From: Aquisalimonas lutea
Lineage (GTDB): Bacteria > Pseudomonadota > Gammaproteobacteria > Nitrococcales > Aquisalimonadaceae
Length of the DNA stretch: 64,000 nt
NCBI RefSeq assembly: GCF_030409225.1
Contig: NZ_JAUFPK010000001.1
Coordinates: forward strand, 1,524,733-1,588,732
Direction of reading: 5' to 3'
Positions 37,571 through 46,511 of this stretch are shown here, piece after piece (the first letter of the stretch is position 1; every line of letters begins with the position of its first letter). A program made the translations under genes and the position numbers. The notes under the pieces were generated by a model. That model saw only the letters and a program-made list of their open reading frames with translations. It did no database searches and had not been told where the DNA came from.

Positions 37571-38419
37571 GTGTCGCCGGGAGCAGGCATTCTGTACGTG
37601 GTGGCCACGCCCATCGGCAACCTCGGGGACATGACCCCGCGCGCCGTGGAGATCCTCCGCGGCTGCGACCTGGTGGCAGCGGAGGATACCCGGCACAGTG
37701 GCCGCCTGCTCGCGCACTTCGGCATCCGCGCCAGCCTGCGCAGCCTCCACGAGCACAACGAGAACGAGCGCACCGGGGAGCTGCTCGACCGCCTTGCGGC
37801 GGGAGCGAGCATCGCCCTGATCAGCGATGCCGGAACGCCGCTGGTCAGCGACCCCGGTTACCAGCTGGTGCGTGGTGCGCATCAGGCGGGTGTCCGGGTG
37901 ATTCCCGTGCCGGGCGCGTGCAGCCCGGTGGCAGCGCTGTCGGCGTCCGGCCTGCCCACGGACCGCTTCAGTTTCGAGGGCTTCCTGCCCGCACGCGCCG
38001 GTCCCCGCCAGCGGCGCCTTCAGGCCCTGGAGCAGGAGCAGCGGACCATGGTTTTCCTGGAGTCGTCCCACCGCATCGAGGCCTCGCTGGAAGCCATGGC
38101 CGCCGTGCTGGGCGAGGGGCGCGAAGCGGTCATGGCCCGCGAGATCACCAAGGCCCACGAGACCGTACGGGCGGCCACCCTGGCCGGGCTGCGGGACGAG
38201 GTCCGCAGCGATCCGGACCAGCGGCGCGGCGAGTTCGTGCTGGTGGTCGCCGGCGCGCCTGCGGCCAGCGCGAGCGACGCCGAGCAGGACCGGGTCCTGG
38301 GCCTGCTCCTCGCCGAGATGCCCGTGAAGCGGGCGGCGGCGCTGGCCGCCCGGATCCTGGACCGGCCGCGCAACGACTGCTATCGACGGGCCCTGGCGCT
38401 GCGTGACGACAGCGAGTGA
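37571..38419 (+). CDS. rsmI: 16S rRNA (cytidine-2'-O)-methyltransferase RsmI
   Basis: A 282-residue SAM-dependent enzyme methylating C1402 of 16S rRNA. Family motifs are VATPIGNLGDMTPRA, AEDTRHSGRLLAHFGI, ISDAGTPLVSDPG and FLESSHRIEASLE. The GTG at 37571 is chosen because AGGGGGG lies 4 nt upstream; an in-frame ATG at 37529 would add 14 residues. The gene ends 16 nt before rnpB. Confidence 0.95.
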   Translation: MSPGAGILYVVATPIGNLGDMTPRAVEILRGCDLVAAEDTRHSGRLLAHFGIRASLRSLHEHNENERTGELLDRLAAGASIALISDAGTPLVSDPGYQLVRGAHQAGVRVIPVPGACSPVAALSASGLPTDRFSFEGFLPARAGPRQRRLQALEQEQRTMVFLESSHRIEASLEAMAAVLGEGREAVMAREITKAHETVRAATLAGLRDEVRSDPDQRRGEFVLVVAGAPAASASDAEQDRVLGLLLAEMPVKRAAALAARILDRPRNDCYRRALALRDDSE

Positions 38420-38422
38420 TGA

Positions 38423-38428
38423 TAGAAT
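38423..38428 (+). promoter_or_regulatory. -10 element of the rnpB promoter
   Basis: TAGAAT at 38423-38428 ends 6 nt before the inferred 5' end of RNase P RNA and just after the rsmI stop. The -35 would lie inside rsmI; TGCGTG at the 17-bp position is a poor match. Confidence 0.5.
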
Positions 38429-38434
38429 CATTGC

Positions 38435-38783
38435 GGAGTCGGCCAGGCAATCGCTGCCGGTCCGCGACCGGCGGAGGAAAGTCCGGGCTCCACAGGGCAG
38501 GGTGCCAGGTAACACCTGGGAGGCGTGAGCCTACGGAAAGTGCCGCAGAAAACAGACCGCCGATGGCCCTGCGGGGCACAGGCAAGGGTGAAAAGGTGCG
38601 GTAAGAGCGCACCGCGCGGGTGGTAACACGCCGCGGCACGGTAAACCCCACCCGGAGCAAGACCAAATAGGGGAGCAGGGGTGTGGCCCGCACCGCTCCC
38701 GGGTAGGTCGCTTGAGGCGCACGGTGACGTGCGTCCCAGAGGAATGATTGCCCGAGACAGAACCCGGCTTATCGGCCGGCTCC
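38435..38783 (+). ncRNA. rnpB: RNase P RNA (bacterial type A)
   Basis: About 349 nt. The sequence shows the universal blocks of the catalytic RNA of RNase P: GAGGAAAGTCCGGGCTCC (P4 5' strand) near 38475, AACAGACCGCCGATGGCC, AAGGGTGAAAAGGTGCGGTA, AGAGCGCACCG, CACCCGGAGCAAGACCAAAT, and the 3' block GACAGAACCCGGCTTATCGG. The 5' end GGAGTCGGCC pairs with the 3' end GGCCGGCTCC (with G-U), forming helix P1 and setting both ends. Its place after rsmI is the usual one in gammaproteobacteria. Confidence 0.97.
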
Positions 38784-38798
38784 GTAGTTCTGCGTGCG

Positions 38799-38844
38799 CG
38801 CCCCGTGATGCTGTCGCCTTTCCGGTGGGCGGTGTCCCGGGGCG
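38799..38844 (+). terminator. Candidate rnpB terminator hairpin
   Basis: CGCCCCG at 38799-38805 pairs with CGGGGCG at 38838-38844, followed directly by TTTCTG. The 32-nt loop can fold further. It starts 15 nt after the RNase P RNA end. Confidence 0.45.
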
Positions 38845-39014
38845 TTTCTGATTCCTGTCCCCCGCTGTCGCTGCGCTCGTTGCGACCCCCTCGCGTGGCG
38901 ACCTCAACCCGCTGATTTCAATAACAATTCCACGCCCCTCCCGGCGTCGTTGTGCGACGACAGCCCGCGTTTCTTAAGTTCTTGTCACACAAGAAAGAAT
39001 TCGGTTCTCTTCGG

Positions 39015-39044
39015 TTGACAGGTGGGACACGGCCTACCTATAGT
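39015..39044 (+). promoter_or_regulatory. Sigma-70 promoter of the division/cell wall cluster (PmraZ)
   Basis: TTGACA at 39015-39020 is a perfect -35, followed by an 18-bp spacer and TATAGT at 39039-39044. It is the best promoter match in the window and sits 59 bp ahead of mraZ. It would drive a long run of genes through the cluster. Confidence 0.8.
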
Positions 39045-39053
39045 GTGACGAAG

Positions 39054-39078
39054 TGGGATAAAGTGGCACGAAATGGAA
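39054..39078 (+). promoter_or_regulatory. Probable MraZ operator (three TGG boxes, 10-bp period)
   Basis: TGGGA at 39054-39058, TGGCA at 39064-39068 and TGGAA at 39074-39078 are separated by exactly 5 bp each. MraZ in E. coli binds direct repeats TGGGN spaced by 5 nt just after its own promoter; here box 1 is canonical and boxes 2 and 3 keep only TGG. The position, starting 9 bp after the -10, would let MraZ repress the cluster. Confidence 0.7.
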
Positions 39079-39102
39079 TAACAGGGGGCGCCGGCGCATA
39101 CC

Positions 39103-39561
39103 GTGTTTCGAGTTCGGGGGGTTGCCAATCTCAGCCTGGATGACAAGGGGCGCATGAGCTTTCCGAGTCGCTTCCGCGACAAGCTCATGAGCTTCTGTGA
39201 GGGCGAGATCGTGGTGACCGCAGACCCGGAGCGTTGCCTGCTGGTCTATCCCGTCCCGGAATGGGAAGAGATCGAGGACAAGCTCATGGCTCTGCCGTCG
39301 CTGAACTCCTACGCCCGCTCGCTGCAGCGCGTCTATCTCGGCCATGCCACCGAGGCGCAGCTGGACGGCAGCGGGCGCGTGCTGCTGCCGCCGCCCCTGC
39401 GGGAGTTCGCCGGCCTGGACAAGCGGGTGGTGCTCGTGGGCCAGGGCAAGCGGTTCGAGCTGTGGGACGAGGGCACGTGGAACGAACGTTTCGACCACTG
39501 GTTGTCCGCGGCTGCGGACAAGGAGGGGATGCCGGAAGAGCTGCAGCAGCTCTCCCTGTGA
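39103..39561 (+). CDS. mraZ: Transcriptional regulator MraZ
   Basis: A 152-residue protein of two AbrB-like halves. The two DXXXR motifs are in [17 protein letters not shown] (about 12-28) and [17 protein letters not shown]. It represses its own promoter and the dcw cluster in E. coli. The start is GTG at 39103 ([10 protein letters not shown]). It is the first gene of the cluster and lies 13 bp before rsmH. Confidence 0.97.
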   Translation: MFRVRGVANLSLDDKGRMSFPSRFRDKLMSFCEGEIVVTADPERCLLVYPVPEWEEIEDKLMALPSLNSYARSLQRVYLGHATEAQLDGSGRVLLPPPLREFAGLDKRVVLVGQGKRFELWDEGTWNERFDHWLSAAADKEGMPEELQQLSL

Positions 39562-39574
39562 CCCGAGGGCAGCC

Positions 39575-40510
39575 ATGACCGCGGAAGACGAACACCGGCC
39601 GGTGCTGCTGGCCGAGGCAGTGGAGGCGCTCAACGTGCGACGCGATGGATGGTACGTCGACGGGACCTTCGGGCGCGGCGGCCATGCGACGGCCCTGCTG
39701 GACCGGCTCGGCCCCGACGGCCGGCTCTGGGTTCTCGATCGCGACCCGGATGCGATCGCGGCGGCGCACGAGCGCTTCGGCGCCGACAGCCGGGTTCGCA
39801 TTCGTCATGCGTCGTTCGCGGAGCTCACGGAGATCCTGCATGCCGACGGCGCCACCGGCGTGGACGGCATCCTGCTGGATCTCGGGGTTTCGTCGCCGCA
39901 GCTGGAGGCGGCCGGGCGCGGGTTCAGCTTTCGCCATGACGGTCCCCTGGACATGCGCATGGATTCCTCCTCCGGAGAGACCGCGTGGCAGTGGCTGGCG
40001 CGGGTGGATGAGCGAGAACTCGTCCGGGTGCTGCGGGTCTACGGCGAGGAGCGGTTCGCGCGCCGGATCGCGCGCGCCGTGGTGCGGGCCCGGGAGGCGG
40101 GGGAGCTGCCGGAGACCACCCTCGGCTTCGCCGATCTGGTGGCCGCCGCCGTGCCGTACCCGGATCGACACAAGCATCCGGCGACGCGCACGTTCCAGGC
40201 GCTGCGCATTGCCGTCAACGGCGAGCTCGACGCGCTGCGCTCCGGCCTGGACCAGGTCGTGGAGCTGCTGCGCACCGGCGGGCGTCTGGTGGTGATCAGC
40301 TTCCACTCGCTGGAGGACCGGATGGTCAAGCGGTTCATCCGCAGCGTCGGCGAGCAGCGGGACCTGCCCGCCGACATTCCGGTGATCCCGGAAGGGCTGC
40401 GCGCGCGGATGCAGCCCGTGGGCAAGGCGATGCGGCCGGGCGAAGGGGAAACCCGGGGCAACCCCCGGGCACGGAGTGCGGTGATGCGCGTTGCGGAGCG
40501 GGTGGCATGA
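39575..40510 (+). CDS. rsmH: 16S rRNA (cytosine-N4)-methyltransferase RsmH
   Basis: A 311-residue SAM enzyme acting on C1402 of 16S rRNA, the same nucleotide that RsmI modifies. Motifs are [45 protein letters not shown] and [16 protein letters not shown]. The ATG at 39575 and the family length agree. The stop overlaps ftsL as ATGA. Confidence 0.97.
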   Translation: MTAEDEHRPVLLAEAVEALNVRRDGWYVDGTFGRGGHATALLDRLGPDGRLWVLDRDPDAIAAAHERFGADSRVRIRHASFAELTEILHADGATGVDGILLDLGVSSPQLEAAGRGFSFRHDGPLDMRMDSSSGETAWQWLARVDERELVRVLRVYGEERFARRIARAVVRAREAGELPETTLGFADLVAAAVPYPDRHKHPATRTFQALRIAVNGELDALRSGLDQVVELLRTGGRLVVISFHSLEDRMVKRFIRSVGEQRDLPADIPVIPEGLRARMQPVGKAMRPGEGETRGNPRARSAVMRVAERVA

Positions 40511-40794
40511 ATGCCCGGGTCACCGTCGCGCTCCTGCTGGCGGCGGCGATTGCCGTGTCGGCGGTGGCGGTGATCTACAGCGAGCACCGGAGCCGCGCGC
40601 TGTTCGCCGAGCTCCAGGAGCTCAATCGCGAGCGCGACGCGCTGGATGCGGAGTGGGGGCGCCTGCGGCTGGAACAGGGTGCGTGGGCGACCCACGGGCG
40701 GGTCGAGCGCCTGGCCCGCGAGGAGCTCAACATGATTATGCCGGGGCAGGAGGACGTGGTCGTCCTGCGCCGGACGGAGACGGCCGGTGACTGA
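40507..40794 (+). CDS. ftsL: Cell division protein FtsL
   Basis: A 95-residue bitopic protein with a short cytoplasmic tail, membrane segment [20 protein letters not shown] and a periplasmic coiled coil (about 28-62) rich in Glu, Arg and Leu, ending in [16 protein letters not shown]. It joins FtsB and FtsQ in the divisome. Recognised mainly by size, topology and place between rsmH and ftsI. Confidence 0.94.
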   Translation: MNARVTVALLLAAAIAVSAVAVIYSEHRSRALFAELQELNRERDALDAEWGRLRLEQGAWATHGRVERLAREELNMIMPGQEDVVVLRRTETAGD

Positions 40795-40821
40795 GCCGGG
40801 AAAGGCACGCGGGAGCCGCGA

Positions 40822-42552
40822 TTGAACCAGCGCAACGCCAGAGCTAAAGAGCAGCCGCCGTACTGGCGCTACGTCGCCGTGCTGGTGGCGTTCGCCCTGT
40901 TGACCGGGGCCCTCGCCTGGCGTGCCGTGGATCTCCAGGTGGTGCGCAACGACTTCCTGCAGCACCAGGGAGATGCCCGCCACCTGCGCGTGGTCAGCGA
41001 TCCGGCCCACCGCGGCATGATCACGGACCGCAACGGCGAGCCCCTGGCGATCAGCACGCCGGTTCACTCGGTCTGGGCCCATCCCGGCAATCTGCTGGAA
41101 GCGCACGAGCGCCTGCCGGAGCTGGCCCGTGTCCTGGATCTGGACGCACCGGCCCTGGCGGATCGACTGCGCCAGCGACGCGACCGCGAGTTCGTGTACC
41201 TGCGGCGCCACGTCCGCCCCGAGCGCGCCGATGCCGTGATGGCGCTGGGGCTTCCCGGTGTCGCCCTGCAGCGGGAGTACCAGCGGTTCTATCCCGCCGG
41301 TGAGGTCACCGCCCACCTGATCGGCTTCACTGATGTCGACGATATCGGCCTGGCGGGCATCGAGCTCGCCTACGACTCCTGGCTGCAGGGCGAATCCGGG
41401 CGCAAGCGGGTGGTACAGGACCGCCACGGCCGCATCATCGACGACGTGGAGCAGCTGCAGGAGCCGCGCCCCGGGCGGGATCTGACCCTGAGTATCGATC
41501 GCCGGCTGCAGTACCTCGCCTACCGCGAGCTCAAGGCCGCCGTGAACGCCCACGGCGCCCGGGGTGGGGCGCTGGTGCTCATGGATCCGGACACCGGCGA
41601 GATCCTGGCGCTGGCGAATCAGCCGGCGTTCAATCCCAACGACCGCTCCTCGCTGCACGCGGCCAACCGGCGCAACGCCGCGCTGGTGGATGCCTGGGAG
41701 CCGGGCTCCACCATCAAGCCGTTCACCGTGGCCGCGGCCCTGGAGGCCGGCATGGTCACGCCCGACACCATGATCGATACCGGGCCGGGGGTCCTGCGGG
41801 TAGGCGGCCACCGGGTTCGCGACGCGCATGACTACGGACGCATCGACGTATCCACGGTCATCAGCAAGTCGAGCAACGTGGGCGCCGCCAAGCTGGCGCT
41901 GGCCATGGACGAGGAGCGTCTGTGGCGGTTCCTCGGGCGCGCCGGCTTCGGCCAGCGCACCGGCGTCGGCTTTCCCGGCGAGGCGGGCGGCCGGCTCGCG
42001 GACATGCCGCCGGACAACGAGCTCGAGCGCGCGACCCTGGCGTTCGGCTACGGGCTCTCGGTCACGCCGCTGCAGCTGACCCGCGCGTATGCCGCCATTG
42101 CCGGCGACGGCACCATGCCCGCGCCGTCGCTGATCCGTACCGATGCCCCCGCGGAACGCGAGCGGATCATGAGCGAGGCCACGGCCGACGACGTTCTGGC
42201 CATGCTGGAGCAGGCGGCGTCACCGGGCGGCACCGCGGTGCGGGCGCAGGTGCCCGCGTACCGGATCGCCGGCAAGACCGGCACCGTGCACAAGTCGGTC
42301 AACGGCGGCTATGCCGAGGATCGTTACGTCGCCTGGTTCGCGGGCATGGCCCCGGCCAGCGATCCGGAGCTGGTCATGACGGTCATGCTGGACGAGCCCT
42401 CGGGGGATGCCTACTACGGCGGCCAGGTCGCGGCACCGGTTTTCTCCGAGGTCATGGGCGGGGCCCTGCGGCTTCTGAACGTCCCGCCGGACGGCCTGCA
42501 GCGCCCGTCGGGCCCGGAGCCGCTGACCGCCATGGGGGAGGGGCAGCCATGA
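40822..42552 (+). CDS. ftsI: Peptidoglycan D,D-transpeptidase FtsI (PBP3)
   Basis: A 576-residue septal transpeptidase with one N-terminal membrane segment (VAVLVAFALLTGALAW). The pedestal domain is followed by a penicillin-binding domain with Ser296 in STIK, SSN at 350-352 and KTG at 485-487. The start is TTG at 40822, supported by GGGAG six nt upstream; no ATG occurs before the membrane segment. The stop overlaps murE (ATGA). Confidence 0.97.
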   Translation: MNQRNARAKEQPPYWRYVAVLVAFALLTGALAWRAVDLQVVRNDFLQHQGDARHLRVVSDPAHRGMITDRNGEPLAISTPVHSVWAHPGNLLEAHERLPELARVLDLDAPALADRLRQRRDREFVYLRRHVRPERADAVMALGLPGVALQREYQRFYPAGEVTAHLIGFTDVDDIGLAGIELAYDSWLQGESGRKRVVQDRHGRIIDDVEQLQEPRPGRDLTLSIDRRLQYLAYRELKAAVNAHGARGGALVLMDPDTGEILALANQPAFNPNDRSSLHAANRRNAALVDAWEPGSTIKPFTVAAALEAGMVTPDTMIDTGPGVLRVGGHRVRDAHDYGRIDVSTVISKSSNVGAAKLALAMDEERLWRFLGRAGFGQRTGVGFPGEAGGRLADMPPDNELERATLAFGYGLSVTPLQLTRAYAAIAGDGTMPAPSLIRTDAPAERERIMSEATADDVLAMLEQAASPGGTAVRAQVPAYRIAGKTGTVHKSVNGGYAEDRYVAWFAGMAPASDPELVMTVMLDEPSGDAYYGGQVAAPVFSEVMGGALRLLNVPPDGLQRPSGPEPLTAMGEGQP

Positions 42553-44072
42553 GCGCGGCATTGCAGAAGGCCCGGGGCCGGCCCCTGCACGCGGTGCTCC
42601 AGGGGTTGCCGGTGGAGCCGCCCGCGGCCGACCCGGAGATCCGCGACGTCGTGGTGGACAGCCGGCGCGCCGGCCCCGGCCGCGCCTTCGCCGCGGTGGC
42701 GGGCAGCCGGTGCCACGGGCTCGATCACCTGCCGGCCGCGCTCGCCGCCGGGGCCTCCGCCGTGCTCTACGAGCCGGGCCCGGCCGCGGGCGTGGCGGAC
42801 GCCGAGCACGCCTGCCGGGACGCCGGCGTACCCCTGGTCGCGGTGCCCGATCTCGGCGCCTGCCTCGGGGAGCTGGCCGCCCGCGTCCACGGCGAGCCGG
42901 CCCGGGAGCTGCAGTGCCTCGGTGTCACCGGAACCGACGGCAAGACCTCGGTGACCCAGTTCCTCGCCGCCGCCCTGGACGAGCCGGGCCGGCGCTGCGC
43001 CGTGCTGGGCACCCTGGGGGCGGGCTTTCCCGGGGCCGTCAGCGATACCGGCATGACCACTCCGGACGCCGCCACCGTCCAGCGGCTGCTGCGCCGTTTC
43101 GTCGGCGAGGGCGCCGCTCGGGTGGCCATGGAGGTCTCCTCCCATGCGCTGGTGCAGCACCGGGTCGCCGCCGTGCCATTCGATACCGCCGTGCTGACGA
43201 ACCTGGGCCGTGACCACCTGGACTATCACGGCGGACCCGAGGCCTATGCCGAGGCCAAGGCGCGGCTGTTCCGCACCAGCGGCCTGCGCCTGGCGGTGCT
43301 CAACCGCGATGATCCCCTGGGCGCGCGGCTGCGCCGCGAGCTCCGCGACGCCGGCGTGCAGGTGATCGACTATTCGCTGGATTCCGATGCCGACGCGGAA
43401 GTGATCTGCACATCGCTGCACACGGGCGCGGAAGGGCTGCGGCTCAGCGCCATTACGCCGGCGGGTGTCGTCGACGTCGACGCACCGCTCCTGGGCCGCT
43501 TCAACGCCGCCAACCTGCTCGCGGTCATCGCCGTCCTGGTGGGGCAGGGGCTGCACGGCGAGGCGCTGCACGCGGCGCTGCAGCGCATCCGGCCGGTACC
43601 CGGGCGCATGGAGCCGTTCCCGGCACCCGGCCGGGCGCTGGCCGTGGTCGACTATGCCCACACGCCCGGGGCGCTGGAGGCGGCGCTGATGGCGCTGCGC
43701 GAGCACACGAAGGGCCGGCTGTGGTGCGTGTTCGGCTGCGGCGGCGAGCGCGACCCGGGCAAGCGTCCGTTGATGGCCGCCGCCGCCGAGGCCCGTGCCG
43801 ACTGCCTCGTTCTCACCGACGACAATCCCCGCGGCGAGGATCCCGACGCCATTCTGTCGGCCATGGGCAACGGTTTGCGTCGGCCGGGCCGCGCCCGCAT
43901 GATCCGCGACCGTGCCAGCGCCATTGCCGCCGCCCTGGCCGAGGCCGAGCCCGGTGACACCGTCCTGGTGGCCGGCAAGGGTCACGAGACCGAGCAGGTC
44001 ACCGCGGCGGGGTCCCGGCATTTCAGCGATCGCGAGACCGTCGCCGGCATCCAGTCCGGAGGTGCGACATGA
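42549..44072 (+). CDS. murE: UDP-MurNAc-tripeptide synthetase MurE
   Basis: A 507-residue ligase. The ATP loop GTDGKTS is at 128-134, the carbamylated-Lys region follows YAEAKARLFRT, and DNPR at 425-428 selects meso-diaminopimelate rather than lysine. The cell wall is therefore expected to be DAP-type, as in gram-negatives. Start and stop overlap both neighbours by 4 nt. Confidence 0.97.
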   Translation: MSAALQKARGRPLHAVLQGLPVEPPAADPEIRDVVVDSRRAGPGRAFAAVAGSRCHGLDHLPAALAAGASAVLYEPGPAAGVADAEHACRDAGVPLVAVPDLGACLGELAARVHGEPARELQCLGVTGTDGKTSVTQFLAAALDEPGRRCAVLGTLGAGFPGAVSDTGMTTPDAATVQRLLRRFVGEGAARVAMEVSSHALVQHRVAAVPFDTAVLTNLGRDHLDYHGGPEAYAEAKARLFRTSGLRLAVLNRDDPLGARLRRELRDAGVQVIDYSLDSDADAEVICTSLHTGAEGLRLSAITPAGVVDVDAPLLGRFNAANLLAVIAVLVGQGLHGEALHAALQRIRPVPGRMEPFPAPGRALAVVDYAHTPGALEAALMALREHTKGRLWCVFGCGGERDPGKRPLMAAAAEARADCLVLTDDNPRGEDPDAILSAMGNGLRRPGRARMIRDRASAIAAALAEAEPGDTVLVAGKGHETEQVTAAGSRHFSDRETVAGIQSGGAT

Positions 44073-45427
44073 TCCGCTACCGGCTGGACGAGCTGACGAC
44101 GCCCCTGACGGCGCGGCTGGAAGGAGCATCGGTAGAGTTCCACGGCATTACCACGGACAGCCGCCGGGTGGCGCCCGGCGAGCTGTTCGTGGCGTTGGCC
44201 GGCGAGCGCTTCGACGGCCACGCGTACGCTGCGGCGGCCCTGGAGCGGGGCGCCGCCGCCGTCATGGTCCACCACGAGCCCCCGCCGGGCCGGCCCGCGC
44301 TGGTCGTCGACGACACGCGGCGGGCCCTGGCCGACCTGGCGCGCCTGTGGCGGCGCCGGAGCCCGGCCCGGGTCATCGGCCTCACGGGCAGTAACGGCAA
44401 GACCACGGTGAAGCAGATGCTGGCCGCCATCCTGGAGCGCGCGGCCCCCACGCTGGCGACCCAGGGCAACCTGAACAACGATATCGGCGTGCCCCTGACC
44501 CTGGCGCGGCTGTCCGGCGAGCACCGCTACGCCGTGATCGAGATGGGCGCCAACCACCTGGGCGAGATCGCGGCCCTGACCGCCGTCGCCGAGCCGGAGG
44601 TGGGCCTGGTCACCAACGCCGGCCCCGCCCATCTCGAGGGCTTCGGCGGCCTGGACGCCGTCGCCCGGGGCAAGGGCGAGCTCTTCCGGGGGCTGGCCGC
44701 CGACGGCACTGCGGTGATCAACGCCGACGACGCCTATGCCGACCTCTGGCGCGGGCTGGCCGGCCAGCGCCGGATCGTGGACTTCGGCATCGACGCCCCG
44801 GCGCAGGTCCGGGCGCAGCCGTCCGCGACCGCGAACGGCCCCGTGACGCTGGATCTGCCCGACGGCCGCGTGGCCGTCGGGCTCCCGGTTCCGGGGCGGC
44901 ACAACCTCTACAACGCCCTGGCCGCGGCGGCAGGCGCGACGGCTCTCGGCATCGATGCGGCCACCATCGCCGACGGCCTGCAAGGGTTCACGCCCATGGG
45001 CGGCCGTCTCAGCCGCCAGAGCGGACCGGCGGGCAGCGTCCTGCTGGATGATACCTACAACGCCAATCCCGCCTCCCTGGCGGCGGGCCTGGAGGTGCTG
45101 ACGCAGTCGGACGGCGCCGCCTGGCTGGTGCTCGGCGACATGGGCGAGCTGGGTGACGAGGCCGCAGCGCTGCACGCCGACGCCGGCGAGCGGGCGCGCC
45201 GGGCCGGCATCCAGCGGCTGTTCACCCTGGGCGAGCTCAGCCGGGAGGCGGCACGCGCCTTCGGTGCCGGCGCGCAGCATTTCGACGACCGCGACGCCCT
45301 GCTGCAGGCATTGCGCCGCGAGCTCACCGCGGGCGTGACGGTGTTGGTGAAAGGCTCCCGCAGCATGGGCATGGAGCGCATCGTGCGCGGGCTGCAGGCC
45401 GCGGAGCCGGCCGGAGGGGAGGACTGA
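44069..45427 (+). CDS. murF: UDP-MurNAc-pentapeptide synthetase MurF
   Basis: A 452-residue ligase that adds D-Ala-D-Ala. The first domain carries [24 protein letters not shown]. The ATP loop GSNGKTT is at 107-113, with [10 protein letters not shown] and [11 protein letters not shown] as further Mur ligase motifs. Confidence 0.97.
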   Translation: MIRYRLDELTTPLTARLEGASVEFHGITTDSRRVAPGELFVALAGERFDGHAYAAAALERGAAAVMVHHEPPPGRPALVVDDTRRALADLARLWRRRSPARVIGLTGSNGKTTVKQMLAAILERAAPTLATQGNLNNDIGVPLTLARLSGEHRYAVIEMGANHLGEIAALTAVAEPEVGLVTNAGPAHLEGFGGLDAVARGKGELFRGLAADGTAVINADDAYADLWRGLAGQRRIVDFGIDAPAQVRAQPSATANGPVTLDLPDGRVAVGLPVPGRHNLYNALAAAAGATALGIDAATIADGLQGFTPMGGRLSRQSGPAGSVLLDDTYNANPASLAAGLEVLTQSDGAAWLVLGDMGELGDEAAALHADAGERARRAGIQRLFTLGELSREAARAFGAGAQHFDDRDALLQALRRELTAGVTVLVKGSRSMGMERIVRGLQAAEPAGGED

Positions 45428-45428
45428 C

Positions 45429-46511
45429 ATGCTGTTCCATCTGGCCGCCTACCTCGAGGAGATCCACAGCGGCTTCCGGGTGTTCCAGTACATCACCCTC
45501 CGGGGCATCCTGGGCGTGCTCACGGCGCTGATGATCTCCTTCGTGGTCGGCCCCCTGGTGATCCGCCGCCTGGGCCAGTACCAGATCGGCCAGCAGGTGC
45601 GCGACGACGGGCCGCAGTCCCATCTGTCCAAGGCCGGCACGCCGACCATGGGCGGGGCCATGATCCTGGTGGCCATCGCCCTGGCGACAGTGCTGTGGTC
45701 GGACCTGAGCAACCGCTACGTGTGGATCGTGCTCCTGACCACGCTGGCCTTCGGCCTGATCGGCGGCGTGGACGACTACTTCAAGCTGCGCTACGGCAAC
45801 AGCCGCGGGCTGGCGGCGCGGCAGAAGTACTTCTGGCAGTCCGTGGCCGGCCTCGGTGCCGCGGTTGCGCTGTTCGCCACCGCGGAGAACTCCGTGGAGA
45901 CCACGCTCATCCTGCCGTTCCTCAAGGACGTCACCTGGCAGCTGGGCTGGCTGTTCATCCCGCTGGCCTACCTGGTGGTGGTGGGCGCGAGCAACGCGGT
46001 CAACCTCACCGACGGGCTGGACGGGCTGGCCATCAACCCGGCGGTGCTGGTGGGCGGGGCGCTGGGCGTATTCGCCTATGCCTCCGGCCACTTCCAGTTC
46101 GCGGACTACCTGGGCATCCCGTTCGTGCCCGGCGTCGGCGAAGTGGTGATCTTCTGCGGCGCCTTGGTGGGAGCCGGTCTCGGATTCCTCTGGTTCAACG
46201 CCTATCCCGCCCAGGTGTTCATGGGCGACGTCGGCGCCCTGGCCCTGGGCGCAGCGCTGGGCATCCTGGCCGTGGTGGTCCGCCAGGAGGTGGTGCTGTT
46301 CATCATGGCGGGCGTGTTCGTGGTGGAGACCGTGTCGGTGATGCTCCAGGTGACCTCGTACAAGCTCACCGGCCGGCGCATCTTCCGCATGGCGCCGCTC
46401 CACCACCATTTCGAGCTCAAGGGCTGGCCCGAGCCGCGGGTGATCGTCCGCTTCTGGATCATCACGGTGATCCTGGTGCTGGTCGGGCTGGCCTCGTTGA
46501 AGATCCGGTGA
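45429..46511 (+). CDS. mraY: Phospho-MurNAc-pentapeptide translocase MraY
   Basis: A 360-residue membrane enzyme with ten helices that makes lipid I on undecaprenyl phosphate. Landmarks are [13 protein letters not shown], the Asp-rich [43 protein letters not shown] and the C-terminal [15 protein letters not shown]. Equal in length to the E. coli enzyme. The stop shares one base with the murD start (TGATG). Confidence 0.98.
   Translation: MLFHLAAYLEEIHSGFRVFQYITLRGILGVLTALMISFVVGPLVIRRLGQYQIGQQVRDDGPQSHLSKAGTPTMGGAMILVAIALATVLWSDLSNRYVWIVLLTTLAFGLIGGVDDYFKLRYGNSRGLAARQKYFWQSVAGLGAAVALFATAENSVETTLILPFLKDVTWQLGWLFIPLAYLVVVGASNAVNLTDGLDGLAINPAVLVGGALGVFAYASGHFQFADYLGIPFVPGVGEVVIFCGALVGAGLGFLWFNAYPAQVFMGDVGALALGAALGILAVVVRQEVVLFIMAGVFVVETVSVMLQVTSYKLTGRRIFRMAPLHHHFELKGWPEPRVIVRFWIITVILVLVGLASLKIR

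Larger units (their letters stand above)
38845..39102 (+). other. Gene-free region between rnpB and mraZ
   Basis: The whole rnpB-mraZ gap is 319 bp (38784-39102) and holds no convincing reading frame. From about 38915 to 39060 it is clearly more AT-rich than the rest of the window. It contains a perfect inverted repeat TTCTTGT / ACAAGAA at 38979-38985 and 38989-38995 (3-nt loop), a small one GTCGT / ACGAC near 38945-38960, and the mraZ promoter and operator annotated separately. Confidence 0.6.

Noticed and set aside
40039-41829. A 596-codon antisense frame over rsmH-ftsL-ftsI
   Set aside because: Shadow frame crossing three recognisable genes; no family features.
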